The notes under the pieces were generated by a model that searched no databases, was not told where the DNA came from, and saw nothing but the letters and a program-made list of their open reading frames with translations. A program made the translations under genes and the position numbers. From NCBI RefSeq assembly GCF_002920895.1, contig NZ_PQVG01000003.1:415879-479878 (forward strand): a stretch of DNA of 64,000 bases. Reading direction: 5' to 3'. Every line of letters starts with the position of its first letter. Within the stretch, counting starts at the first letter, position 1. This document shows positions 52,075-60,875 of the stretch, piece by piece. This DNA comes from Flavobacterium alvei. Its GTDB lineage: Bacteria; Bacteroidota; Bacteroidia; Flavobacteriales; Flavobacteriaceae.

Positions 52075-52926
52075 ATGAAAGTACACGTAATAGGAATAGG
52101 ATTGATTGGCGGTTCGATGGTATTGGACATCAAATCGCTACATCCAGAGGCGACTATTTATGGAATTGACAACAATGAAAGTCATTTGGCGGAAGCCATC
52201 GCTCTTGGAGTTGTGGACCAAGCGGCGACTTTTGATGATTTGGCGGAAGCCGATTTTGTAATTGTTTCTGTTCCAGTGGATGTTGCATTGATTGTTTTGC
52301 CAAAAGTTTTGGATGCTGTTGGGGAAAATACAATTGTTTTTGAAGTGGGTTCCACCAAAACACCCATTTGCGAAGCCATTGCAAATCATCCCAAAAGAAG
52401 AAATTTCATTGCCACGCATCCTATTGCGGGAACGGAATTTTCAGGGCCTTCGGCGGCGATAAAAAACTTGTTTCAAGGGAAAACGAATATCATTTGTGAG
52501 GTCGAAAAAACGACTTTCAAATTACAGGAAAAAGCCTTGGATTTGTTCAAAAGTATGGGAATGAGAATTCGATATATGGATCCAAAGTCACATGATAAGC
52601 ACATTGCTTATGTATCGCATTTGTCGCACATTAGTTCGTTTATGCTTGGAAAAACGGTGATTGATAAAGAGAAAGTCGAGCAAGATATTTTTGATATGGC
52701 GGGTTCTGGATTCGAAAGTACAGTGCGTTTGGCCAAAAGTTCCCCAGCTATGTGGACACCGATTTTCAAACAGAATAAAAAGCAAGTGGTCAAGGGTTTA
52801 GAAGAATATATTTCGAATCTTATCCATTTCAAAGAATTATTAGAGAATGATGATTACGATGCGATTTTCAACGAAATGCAGAGTGTCAATAAAATAAAAG
52901 AAATCCTGAACGGAATGAAAAAATAG
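52075..52926 (+). CDS. tyrA: Prephenate dehydrogenase
   Basis: NAD-dependent oxidative decarboxylation of prephenate to hydroxyphenylpyruvate for tyrosine. 283 residues without an ACT or chorismate mutase domain. NAD motif VIGIGLIGGSMVLDI, ATHPIAGTEFSGP (substrate His region) and YVSHLSHISSFML are visible. The operon therefore makes both Phe and Tyr, which fits a leader peptide with codons for both. Confidence 0.95.
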   Translation: MKVHVIGIGLIGGSMVLDIKSLHPEATIYGIDNNESHLAEAIALGVVDQAATFDDLAEADFVIVSVPVDVALIVLPKVLDAVGENTIVFEVGSTKTPICEAIANHPKRRNFIATHPIAGTEFSGPSAAIKNLFQGKTNIICEVEKTTFKLQEKALDLFKSMGMRIRYMDPKSHDKHIAYVSHLSHISSFMLGKTVIDKEKVEQDIFDMAGSGFESTVRLAKSSPAMWTPIFKQNKKQVVKGLEEYISNLIHFKELLENDDYDAIFNEMQSVNKIKEILNGMKK

Positions 52927-52998
52927 ACAATTGCAAAAATCAATTGCAATGTCAATAGAACAACACACAATAAAACAATAAAAATTAAATTAGAAAAG

Positions 52999-54078
52999 AT
53001 GGAAAACAAGAAAGAAATGAGAAATTGGTTGAACGACTTCAATTTGTCTCATCCATTAGTGATAGCAGGACCTTGTAGTGCTGAAACAGAAGAGCAAGTA
53101 TTGAAAATTGCCCACGAATTGAAAGATTCTGATGTAAGCGTTTTTAGAGCTGGAATCTGGAAACCAAGAACTCGTCCAGGAGGATTTGAAGGTGTTGGAG
53201 AAATTGGATTGAAATGGTTGAAAAAAGCAAAAGCGGAAACAGGAATGCTAATGGGAACTGAGGTTGCCACTGCTGCACACTGTAAATTAGCTTTGGAATA
53301 TGATATCGATGTTTTATGGGTTGGTGCTCGTACAACGGCAAATCCATTTGCGGTTCAAGAAATTGCGGATACCTTAAAAGGAACAGATAAAATCGTTTTA
53401 ATCAAAAATCCAGTAAATCCTGATATGGCTTTATGGTTAGGTGGAGTTGAGCGTTTGTATGCAGCCGGAATCGAAAAATTAGGAGTAATTCACAGAGGTT
53501 TTTCTACTTACGAAAAAACCAAATACAGAAACATTCCAGAATGGCAAATTGCTATCGAATTGCAAAATAAATTCCCTGATTTACCATTAATTATCGATCC
53601 ATCACACATCACTGGAAACCGTGATATGATTCTTGAAGTAACTCAAGAAGCTTTGGATTTGAATTATGATGGTATGATTATCGAAACGCATATCGATCCA
53701 GAAAATGCTTGGTCTGATGCAGCTCAACAAGTAACTCCAGACGCTTTGAAACAAATTTTGAAGGACTTGAAAATTAGAAACTTGAGTGGAGATTCGGATT
53801 TTGAAAGTAAAATGACAAAATTAAGAGCTAATATCGATGTTTTGGATGCTAATTTGTTAGAGCTTTTAGGAAAACGTATGAAAGTAGCCGATGAAATTGG
53901 TCAAGTGAAAAAAGAAAACAATGTAGCTGTTTTACAAAACAACCGTTGGAATGAAATTCAAGCCAAAATGGTTGCCGAAGGTGCCAAAAAAGGGTTGACA
54001 GAAGAATTTATCGTTAAATTGTTCAGAGGAATTCACCAAGAAAGTATTGAACACCAAGAGAAAATATTGAATTCTTAA
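52999..54078 (+). CDS. Bifunctional DAHP synthase / chorismate mutase
   Basis: Fusion of a KDO8P-synthase-like DAHP synthase (residues 1 to about 265: VIAGPCSAETEEQVL, FRAGIWKPRTRPGGFEG, IIDPSHITGNRDM) with a C-terminal AroQ chorismate mutase (about 272-355: KLRANIDVLDANLLELLGKR). 359 residues. It runs the first and the branch-point step for Phe and Tyr; the pairing allows allosteric control of one domain through the other in related enzymes. Last gene of the operon, followed by a terminator. Confidence 0.95.
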   Translation: MENKKEMRNWLNDFNLSHPLVIAGPCSAETEEQVLKIAHELKDSDVSVFRAGIWKPRTRPGGFEGVGEIGLKWLKKAKAETGMLMGTEVATAAHCKLALEYDIDVLWVGARTTANPFAVQEIADTLKGTDKIVLIKNPVNPDMALWLGGVERLYAAGIEKLGVIHRGFSTYEKTKYRNIPEWQIAIELQNKFPDLPLIIDPSHITGNRDMILEVTQEALDLNYDGMIIETHIDPENAWSDAAQQVTPDALKQILKDLKIRNLSGDSDFESKMTKLRANIDVLDANLLELLGKRMKVADEIGQVKKENNVAVLQNNRWNEIQAKMVAEGAKKGLTEEFIVKLFRGIHQESIEHQEKILNS

Positions 54079-54099
54079 TTCAATAATTTTTATAAAATT

Positions 54100-54135
54100 A
54101 ATCTCCACAGTTTTTTAATTGTGGGGATTTTTTTT
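54100..54135 (+). terminator. Rho-independent terminator of the aromatic operon
   Basis: AATCTCCACA / TGTGGGGATT with a G-U pair and eight T; 4 bp before the convergent DUF3667 gene's end, so probably bidirectional. Confidence 0.82.
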
Positions 54136-54139
54136 GTTT

Positions 54140-54880
54140 TTAAAAGTATTTAAGGATTAAATCAACAACAAGAATTACGGAAACTAAACAAGTTAAAAAT
54201 ATCAATTGACTCAATAAGGTAAGTAGAAATGATTTTTTTAAACTCATTTTGTTGAAAAATTGCGCATTGGTCCAATAGATAAAAACAACATCAACAAGAT
54301 AAATAGCGAAAGAAAGGGCTGTCATTGTGTGTGTTCCGTTGAAATAATAGATCAAAGGAAATAGCGCAATATGCACAAATAGTTTCTGAGAAGCCTTGAA
54401 AGTATTCATGATGAAATATTCCACTAAATTGTACCCTTGTTTCCTAAAAGCAATGCTTGTGCCAATGGTGTACAAAGGAATCATCAAAAGAGTTGTCCAA
54501 GCATAATGTGTGCCCATCCATTCGTTGAATTTGACGTTGTCGATTCCAGTTTCTGTGGAACTTTGCGCTGTCGTTTCAACAAAACTGATATGGAAATAAT
54601 GATACATAAATCCATAAAGAGATGCCAAAACAATAACCAAAGACATTGGTTTTAAATGTTTAATGCGCTTTCCTTCAATAAATTCTCTTATTGCATGTCC
54701 TGGTCTGGTGAATAATTGCTTGCCTGAATACAAAATTCCTTCGTCAAAATGGAATAAACTGTGTCTGATTTCGTGCCATAGAAAATGAAAATTAATTCGG
54801 TGCGTTTCGGCAGTTTGTCCACAATTGCTACAATAATGTCCTGTATAAATATGGTTACAGTTTTTGCAAGTTATTTTCAT
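54140..54880 (-). CDS. DUF3667 membrane protein with zinc ribbon
   Basis: 246 residues. N-terminal zinc-ribbon CxxC pairs in CKNCNHIYTGHYCSNCGQ (residues 4-21), then HEIRHSLFHFDEGILYSGKQLFTRPG, the characteristic DUF3667 segment, and a hydrophobic C-terminal half with about four membrane helices (PMSLVIVLASLYGFMYHYF to the end). Function unknown. It stands alone on the minus strand between the aromatic operon and rsgA. Confidence 0.88.
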   Translation of the reverse strand: MKITCKNCNHIYTGHYCSNCGQTAETHRINFHFLWHEIRHSLFHFDEGILYSGKQLFTRPGHAIREFIEGKRIKHLKPMSLVIVLASLYGFMYHYFHISFVETTAQSSTETGIDNVKFNEWMGTHYAWTTLLMIPLYTIGTSIAFRKQGYNLVEYFIMNTFKASQKLFVHIALFPLIYYFNGTHTMTALSFAIYLVDVVFIYWTNAQFFNKMSLKKSFLLTLLSQLIFLTCLVSVILVVDLILKYF

Positions 54881-55006
54881 TATTAAACCTTTTAAGAGAT
54901 AAAAAGTACTTTCAACTGTAAACCTAAAACAAAATTTTATCTTTGCAAAGATTTAAGGTTTAAAATCAGAAATCTAAAATTGTTAATCTACAATCTAAAA
55001 TCCTCT

Positions 55007-55984
55007 ATGACAGGAACCGTTTATAAATCTACAGGAAGTTGGTACACAGTGAAATCTGAACGAGGCGATTTTATCGAATGCCGTATGAAAGGGAAATTCC
55101 GAATCAAAGGTATCAAAAGCACGAACCCAATTGCTGTAGGTGATATTGTCGATTATGAGCTTGAAGAAACATCGGATAATGTTACGGGAACTATCCATAA
55201 GATTCACGACAGAAAGAATTATATTGTTCGAAAATCTGTAAATCTTTCACATCAAATGCATATTATTGCATCCAATATTGATTGTGTTTTTCTTTTGATA
55301 ACTATCAATAACCCGCCTACAACTACCAGTTTTATAGACCGTTTTTTGGTCACGGCCGAAGCTTATGGTATAGAAACGATTTTGGTTTTTAATAAAATAG
55401 ATACGCTGGACGATGCTACACTAGACGAGCAATTGTATATGCAGCACATTTATCAGGAAATAGGATACCAATGCCTGCGAGTTTCTGCTGCCACAGGAAA
55501 AGGAGTAGAAGAGTTAAAACAATTGATGATAGAAAAAGTAACAATGTTTTCGGGTCATTCTGGTGTGGGAAAATCGACATTGGTCAACGCTTTGGAACCT
55601 AATTTGAATCTGAAAACAAAAAATATTTCTGAACAAAGTAAACAAGGACAACACACAACAACTTTTGCCGAAATGTATGATTTGAGTTTTAATGCTCGAA
55701 TAATTGACACTCCAGGAATCAAAGGTTTCGGGATTGTGGATATGGAAAAGGAAGAAATTAGTGGTTATTTTCCAGAATTCTTCAAGTTGAAAGAACAATG
55801 CAAATTCAATAATTGTCTGCACAAAGAAGAGCCACATTGCGCCATCAAAGCAGCTTTAGAAAAAGACGAAATTGCTTGGTCGCGCTACAATAGTTATTTG
55901 AAAATCCTCGAAGGAGACGATGAAAATTATCGCACCGATTCATTTGATGAAGATCGAAAAGCAAGTGATGAAACCAGAAAATAG
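55007..55984 (+). CDS. rsgA: Ribosome small subunit-dependent GTPase A
   Basis: Circularly permuted GTPase that matures the 30S subunit. 325 residues from ATG 55007; the 9 codons before it are AATCTAAAATC-type leader repeats. Order: OB-fold (TGTVYKSTGSWYTVKSERGD), G4 NKIDTLDD, G1 FSGHSGVGKSTLVNAL, G3 DTPGIKGFG, and the C-terminal zinc knuckle QCKFNNCLHKEEPHC. Secure. Confidence 0.96.
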   Translation: MTGTVYKSTGSWYTVKSERGDFIECRMKGKFRIKGIKSTNPIAVGDIVDYELEETSDNVTGTIHKIHDRKNYIVRKSVNLSHQMHIIASNIDCVFLLITINNPPTTTSFIDRFLVTAEAYGIETILVFNKIDTLDDATLDEQLYMQHIYQEIGYQCLRVSAATGKGVEELKQLMIEKVTMFSGHSGVGKSTLVNALEPNLNLKTKNISEQSKQGQHTTTFAEMYDLSFNARIIDTPGIKGFGIVDMEKEEISGYFPEFFKLKEQCKFNNCLHKEEPHCAIKAALEKDEIAWSRYNSYLKILEGDDENYRTDSFDEDRKASDETRK

Positions 55985-55986
55985 TT

Positions 55987-56419
55987 GTGAATTGTGAATG
56001 GTAAATTGTGAATTATGTCAGAGAATATAATAAAAACTAAATCATTTAATTTCGCTTTGAGGATTGTGAAATTGTATCAATTCTTAAATCAGGAAAAAAG
56101 GGAATATGTTTTAAGTAAGCAGCTGCTTCGAAGCGGAACATCTGTTGGAGCATTAGTTAGAGAAGCGGAACAAGCTGAAAGTAGATTAGATTTCATTCAC
56201 AAATTGGCAATTTCGCAAAAAGAAGCCAATGAGAGTGATTATTGGTTAGAGTTATTGTTTCAATCAGATTACCTAAACGAAATACAATATCAATCTTTAA
56301 AATCAGATATAGTAGAAATCAATAAAATTCTCGCATCCATCATTATTTCGACTAAACAAAATCTAAAAAAATAATTGTCAATTATCTCAGTAATTCACAA
56401 TTTACCATTCACAATTCAC
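55987..56419. repeat. Perfect 29-bp inverted repeat bracketing the four-helix-bundle gene
   Basis: Left arm 55987-56015, starting GTGAATTGTGAATGGTAAAT; right arm 56391-56419 is its exact reverse complement. The arms are 375 bp apart and enclose the whole gene at 56015. The left arm ends on the gene's ATG. Confidence 0.93.
56015..56374 (+). CDS. Four-helix-bundle (S23 / 23S rRNA-intervening-sequence-like) protein
   Basis: 119 residues. The segment LLRSGTSVGALVREAEQAES (residues 42-61) is the hallmark of the S23/IVP family; the rest is four amphipathic helices. These proteins were first found encoded within intervening sequences of 23S rRNA genes and also occur free-standing in Bacteroidota; bAvd of diversity-generating retroelements has the same fold. 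Function unknown. The gene is enclosed by a perfect 29-bp inverted repeat (see that entry), suggesting it can form or travel as a cassette. Confidence 0.88.
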   Translation: MSENIIKTKSFNFALRIVKLYQFLNQEKREYVLSKQLLRSGTSVGALVREAEQAESRLDFIHKLAISQKEANESDYWLELLFQSDYLNEIQYQSLKSDIVEINKILASIIISTKQNLKK

Positions 56420-56426
56420 CATTATT

Positions 56427-56879
56427 TTGAAAACCGTAATCCAAAGAGTTTCCCAAGCCTCTGTAATCATTGATGCTAAAATTGTAGCCGATATTAAAAG
56501 TGGCTTATTAGTTTTGGTCGGAATAGAAGATGCCGATACACAAGAAGACACTAATTGGCTTTGTCAAAAAATCGCAAACCTTCGCATTTTTGGTGATGAA
56601 AACGATGTGATGAACCTTTCGGTAAAAGATATTGATGGCGAAGTGATTGTGGTTTCTCAATTTACCCTTCAAGCCTCGACCAAAAAAGGCAATCGCCCTT
56701 CCTATATTAAAGCGGCAAAACCTGAAATTGCCATTCCAATCTATGAAAACTTTGTTCAGCAATTAGAAGCTGAATTGTGCAAGAAAATACAAACTGGAAT
56801 TTTTGGTGCCGATATGAAAATTTTACTTCTAAATGACGGCCCAGTTACCATTATTATGGATAGTAAAAATAAATTCTAA
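56427..56879 (+). CDS. dtd: D-aminoacyl-tRNA deacylase
   Basis: Removes D-amino acids from mischarged tRNA. 150 residues. Starts at TTG 56427, since MKTVIQRVSQASV is the family N-terminus and no ATG is available. The active-site motifs SQFTLQASTKKGNRPSY and NDGPVT are intact (the latter is the Gly-cisPro region). It lies next to the 29-bp inverted repeat and 7 bp after its right arm. Confidence 0.95.
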   Translation: MKTVIQRVSQASVIIDAKIVADIKSGLLVLVGIEDADTQEDTNWLCQKIANLRIFGDENDVMNLSVKDIDGEVIVVSQFTLQASTKKGNRPSYIKAAKPEIAIPIYENFVQQLEAELCKKIQTGIFGADMKILLLNDGPVTIIMDSKNKF

Positions 56880-56908
56880 TTTAGGATAATTCTTAATATA
56901 AATTTCAT

Positions 56909-56916
56909 AAATTTGG
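56909..56916 (+). promoter_or_regulatory. Candidate -7 box for the DUF3857 cluster
   Basis: TAAATTTG fits TAnnTTTG, 14 bp before the ATG at 56931; no TTG box seen at proper spacing, and the short distance makes it tentative. Confidence 0.35.
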
Positions 56917-56930
56917 TAAAACATTTTTTT

Positions 56931-58850
56931 ATGAAATTTCTTCTTTCTTCATTGATTGCTTTTTTGTTTGCTACTACAATTTTTGCTCAAAAAACAGAAT
57001 ATTCTACCTTACTAATTCCCGATAGTTTAAAACAAAATGCAAATGCTGTTGTACGCTTAAGTCAAATAGATATTGTTATTTCTTCTCAACGAAGTATGAA
57101 TGTCAAAGAAAAACGTATAGTTACGGTTTTAAATGAAAAAGGAGAAAGAGCTATAGGCGCTAGTGAAAATTATGATAAGAGAAGAAATATTTCTAGCATT
57201 CAAGCGACAGTTTATGACAATTTTGGAAATGAAATTAAGAAAATAAAAAGAAAAGATTTCAAAGATCAAAGCTGTGTTGATGGAGGAACACTTTTCTCTG
57301 ATGGGAGAGTAGTATATTTAGATTACACCCCAATTCAGTATCCTTACACAGTAGTTTATGAATGTGAAGTAGAAACTTCTACAACTGCATTTGTTCCGTC
57401 ATGGTTTCCGTTGAGTAATTATTATTTAAGCATCGAGAAAAGTGTTTTAAACGTGACTTATCCCGAAAATCTTGGTTTCAGAAAAAGGGAGTTCAATTTT
57501 TCAAACTTTAAAATTACCAAGACTGTAGATACATCCACACAACTTTCATATGTAGCAACTTCAATTACTGCTCAGAAATATGAAGATTATAGTCCCGGAT
57601 TTGTAGATTTATTTCCAAAAGTAATGATGGGATTGGAGTTTTTTAATCTAGAAGGTGTGGATGGAAATGCCAAAACCTGGGAAGAATTTGGAAAATGGTG
57701 GTCCGACAAGATTTTGGTAGGTACAGACGAATTATCTGAAGAAACCCGAGCAAAAATGAAAGCCTTAGTAGGAGATGAAAAAGACCCAATTAAGAAAGCT
57801 AAAATAATTTATAAATATGTTCAAGAAAAATCACGTTATGTCGCTATTTCTGAAGGAATAGGAGGCTGGAAACCAATGCTTGTTAAAGATGTAGATCGAC
57901 TTGGTTATGGTGATTGCAAAGCTTTGTCAAATTATACAAAATCATTGTTAAACGCTGTAGATGTTCCTTCTTATTATACAAAATTATACGGCAGTAGAGA
58001 TAAACAAAATATAGAATCCGATTTTGTTTCTCAGCAAGGAAACCATATTATTTTAACAATTCCAAATGGCAAAGACTATATTTTTTTAGAATGTACCAGT
58101 CAAGATGATCCCTTTGGTTATCAGGCAAATTTTACTGACGACCGAGATGTTTTGGTTGTAAAACCCGAAGGTGGAGTAATTGTTAGAACTAAAAATTATG
58201 AAAACAAGGACAACTCTCAAATTAGTAAAGGCAACTATTCAATAGCTGAAAATGGAGATTTTTCTGGAAAAATCGCAATGGTTTCTGAAGGATCACAATA
58301 CGGTCAAAAATCAGGTGTAGGCAGTGTAGAAAAGATGCAACCCCAAGAAAAAGAAGCCTATTATAAAAGATTTTGGGGCAATATCAACAATTTGAAAATA
58401 GATAAAATCACTTTTTTAAATGACAAGGAAAAAGTAAGTTTTACCGAAAACGCTGAAATTAGTGCAGTAAATTATGGAGCAATTTCAAACAATAAAATGA
58501 TTTTTGCAGTAGATGCTTTCAATCAAAACTCTGAAGTTGTTAAGAGAATTCGAAACCGTAAAAACCCATTCGAGATTCAAAGAGGTTATTATGACAATGA
58601 TGAAATTGCTATTGCATTACCAACAGGATTTTCAATAGAATCTATTCCCAATAATTTTGAATTGAATACCAAATTTGGAGAATACAAAACCGAAATTATA
58701 AAAGTGGACAATACTAATTTAATTTATAAACGTTCGATTTTCATCAAAAAAGGATTGTATAAAAACACTGAATACGATGATTATCGTCTTTTTATGGAAC
58801 AAATTTCTAGAAACGATAATGCCAAAATAATACTTACAAAAAACCTTTAA
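56931..58850 (+). CDS. DUF3857 / transglutaminase-like exported protein (active-site Cys intact)
   Basis: 639 residues from ATG 56931, which begins a signal peptide (MKFLLSSLIAFLFATTIFAQ); a TTG 18 bp earlier is less likely. Residues about 60-215 are DUF3857; a transglutaminase-like core follows with Cys329 (GYGDCKALS), the His in QGNHIILT, and an acidic residue in IFLECTSQDD, so the triad looks complete. It is the divergent first member of four DUF3857 genes and is followed by the next after 4 bp. Periplasmic location is expected; substrate unknown. Confidence 0.88.
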   Translation: MKFLLSSLIAFLFATTIFAQKTEYSTLLIPDSLKQNANAVVRLSQIDIVISSQRSMNVKEKRIVTVLNEKGERAIGASENYDKRRNISSIQATVYDNFGNEIKKIKRKDFKDQSCVDGGTLFSDGRVVYLDYTPIQYPYTVVYECEVETSTTAFVPSWFPLSNYYLSIEKSVLNVTYPENLGFRKREFNFSNFKITKTVDTSTQLSYVATSITAQKYEDYSPGFVDLFPKVMMGLEFFNLEGVDGNAKTWEEFGKWWSDKILVGTDELSEETRAKMKALVGDEKDPIKKAKIIYKYVQEKSRYVAISEGIGGWKPMLVKDVDRLGYGDCKALSNYTKSLLNAVDVPSYYTKLYGSRDKQNIESDFVSQQGNHIILTIPNGKDYIFLECTSQDDPFGYQANFTDDRDVLVVKPEGGVIVRTKNYENKDNSQISKGNYSIAENGDFSGKIAMVSEGSQYGQKSGVGSVEKMQPQEKEAYYKRFWGNINNLKIDKITFLNDKEKVSFTENAEISAVNYGAISNNKMIFAVDAFNQNSEVVKRIRNRKNPFEIQRGYYDNDEIAIALPTGFSIESIPNNFELNTKFGEYKTEIIKVDNTNLIYKRSIFIKKGLYKNTEYDDYRLFMEQISRNDNAKIILTKNL

Positions 58851-58854
58851 AAAA

Positions 58855-60873
58855 ATGAAAACCTACGTTCAATTATTTATTTTATTTTTTACCTTTTTCT
58901 ATTCCAATTCTAATGCTCAAGAATTCAAATTAGGAAAAGTTTCTGTAGCCGAATTAGAAGAAAAACAACACCCCAAAGACCCATCGGCTGCGGCAGCCAT
59001 TTTATTCAAAAAAGGAGAAGTTAAATTTGAATATACACAAAGCGATGGATTTACAATGTTTACAGATGTTAAAACACGAATTAAAATATATAAAAAAGAA
59101 GGGTATGATTGGGCAAATCAAAATATCAGGTACTATTTGTCAGGTAATTCAAAAGAAATTATATCGGTTTCGGACGCTGTGACTTATAATTTGGTTAATG
59201 GAAAAATTGAAAAAACAAAATTAAAGACCGAAGGCGAATTTGACGAAAATATCAATAAATATTGGGCTCAAAAAAAGATAACATTACCCAATATAAAAGA
59301 AGGTTCAGTTATAGAATTTCAATATACAATAAAAACAAAATCTATTGGCTCGATGAGAGAATGGGATTTTCAATCTAGCATTCCAGTGAATCATTCAGAA
59401 TTCATCACTTATATTCCCGAATTTTTTGTTTTCAACACCAATAAAAAAGGATTTATTTTTCCTAAAGTAACCGTAAAAGAAATTAATAAAGTTGCCAATT
59501 ATAATTATAGAGAGAAAAGTGTTCCAGGAGGAACAGTTATACATTCTGTTTCTAATGAAACGTTGGAATATGTTGAAACCCAAACTACTTATTTAGCCGA
59601 AAATTTGCCAGCGATGAAAGATGAGGCTTATGTAAATAATATCAGAAATTATACTGCTAGTATTTCGCACGAGTTATCGATGACCAAATTTGATAATCGT
59701 CCAACAAAAATTTATTCACTAGATTGGGAATCGGTAGCCAAAACGATTTATGAGTTTGAAGATTTTGGGCTTGAACTGAGTAAAAGCGGGTATTTTGAAG
59801 AAGATTTAAAAACAGTTATAAGTGGTGACAAGACAAGAGCTGAAACCATCGGGGCAATTTTCAATTATGTAAAAACGAATATAAAATGGAATGAGCACTA
59901 CAGTTTTTTCTGCAATGATGGTGTAAAAACAGCTTATAAAAACAAGACAGGAAATGTAGCCGAAATTAATTTGATGCTCACAGCAATGTTGCGTTATGCA
60001 GGATTCGATGCTAATCCAGTTTTAGTGAGTACTCGCTCAAACGGAATCGCTTTATTTCCGAGTTTAAACGCTTTCAATTATGTTATTTCAGCAATAGAAA
60101 CTCCCGAAGGTTTACTATTAATGGATGCTACCGAAATCTTTTCGACTCCCAATGTGCTTCCATTAAGAGATTTGAACTGGTTTGGAAGATTGATTAGAAA
60201 AGACGGAACTTCTTCTCAAATTAGTTTGACTCCAATCATGATTTCCAAAGGAACTTCGACTATGAATATTGTGTTGAATACAGATGGTACAATTGACGGA
60301 AAAATAAGAAGACAATACACCAATCACGAAGCATTAAAATTCAGGAAGAATAATGTAGATACTAAGCAAGAATCCTATTTAGAAAAACTCGAAAACGACA
60401 ATAATGGTATCGAAATTGGTGAATATGTAAGAGCCAATGAGCTTGATTTATCCAAACCAGTGATGGAAACCTATTCGTTCAAATCGAACAAAGATGCAGA
60501 AATCATTAGCGACAAAATCTATTTGTCTCCAATGTTGTTTTTAGCAGATAAAGAAAACCCTTTCAAGCAGGAAAAAAGAGAATATCCTGTCGATTTTGGT
60601 TATCCATTTGAGTCCAAAATTTATGTAAATATCGATATTCCACAAGGATATAAAGTAGAATTTTTGCCTAAAGCGTCTAATTTATTGACAGGAGATGATA
60701 TTGGTGCCTTTAGCTATGTTATAGAAAACACAGATAATAAAATCAAAATAATTGTTACAGCAACAATGAATATGGCTATTGTTCCAGCAGATTTTTATGA
60801 TGTCTTAAAAGAATTTTATCAAGGAATGATTACCAAAGAAAATGAGAAAATTATATTAACCAAGAATCTATAA
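58855..60873 (+). CDS. DUF3857 / transglutaminase-like exported protein (Cys replaced by Val)
   Basis: 672 residues with signal peptide ending in NSNAQ. The N-terminal 60 residues are nearly identical to those of the next gene (EFKLGKVSVAELEEKQHPKD). At the position of the active-site Cys it has Val368 (TGNVAEINLM), and at the His position it reads FNYVIS with Tyr instead of His, so it is probably not a cysteine enzyme. Starts 4 bp after the previous stop and ends 2 bp before the next start: one operon, recent tandem duplication. Confidence 0.88.
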   Translation: MKTYVQLFILFFTFFYSNSNAQEFKLGKVSVAELEEKQHPKDPSAAAAILFKKGEVKFEYTQSDGFTMFTDVKTRIKIYKKEGYDWANQNIRYYLSGNSKEIISVSDAVTYNLVNGKIEKTKLKTEGEFDENINKYWAQKKITLPNIKEGSVIEFQYTIKTKSIGSMREWDFQSSIPVNHSEFITYIPEFFVFNTNKKGFIFPKVTVKEINKVANYNYREKSVPGGTVIHSVSNETLEYVETQTTYLAENLPAMKDEAYVNNIRNYTASISHELSMTKFDNRPTKIYSLDWESVAKTIYEFEDFGLELSKSGYFEEDLKTVISGDKTRAETIGAIFNYVKTNIKWNEHYSFFCNDGVKTAYKNKTGNVAEINLMLTAMLRYAGFDANPVLVSTRSNGIALFPSLNAFNYVISAIETPEGLLLMDATEIFSTPNVLPLRDLNWFGRLIRKDGTSSQISLTPIMISKGTSTMNIVLNTDGTIDGKIRRQYTNHEALKFRKNNVDTKQESYLEKLENDNNGIEIGEYVRANELDLSKPVMETYSFKSNKDAEIISDKIYLSPMLFLADKENPFKQEKREYPVDFGYPFESKIYVNIDIPQGYKVEFLPKASNLLTGDDIGAFSYVIENTDNKIKIIVTATMNMAIVPADFYDVLKEFYQGMITKENEKIILTKNL

Positions 60874-60875
60874 AA

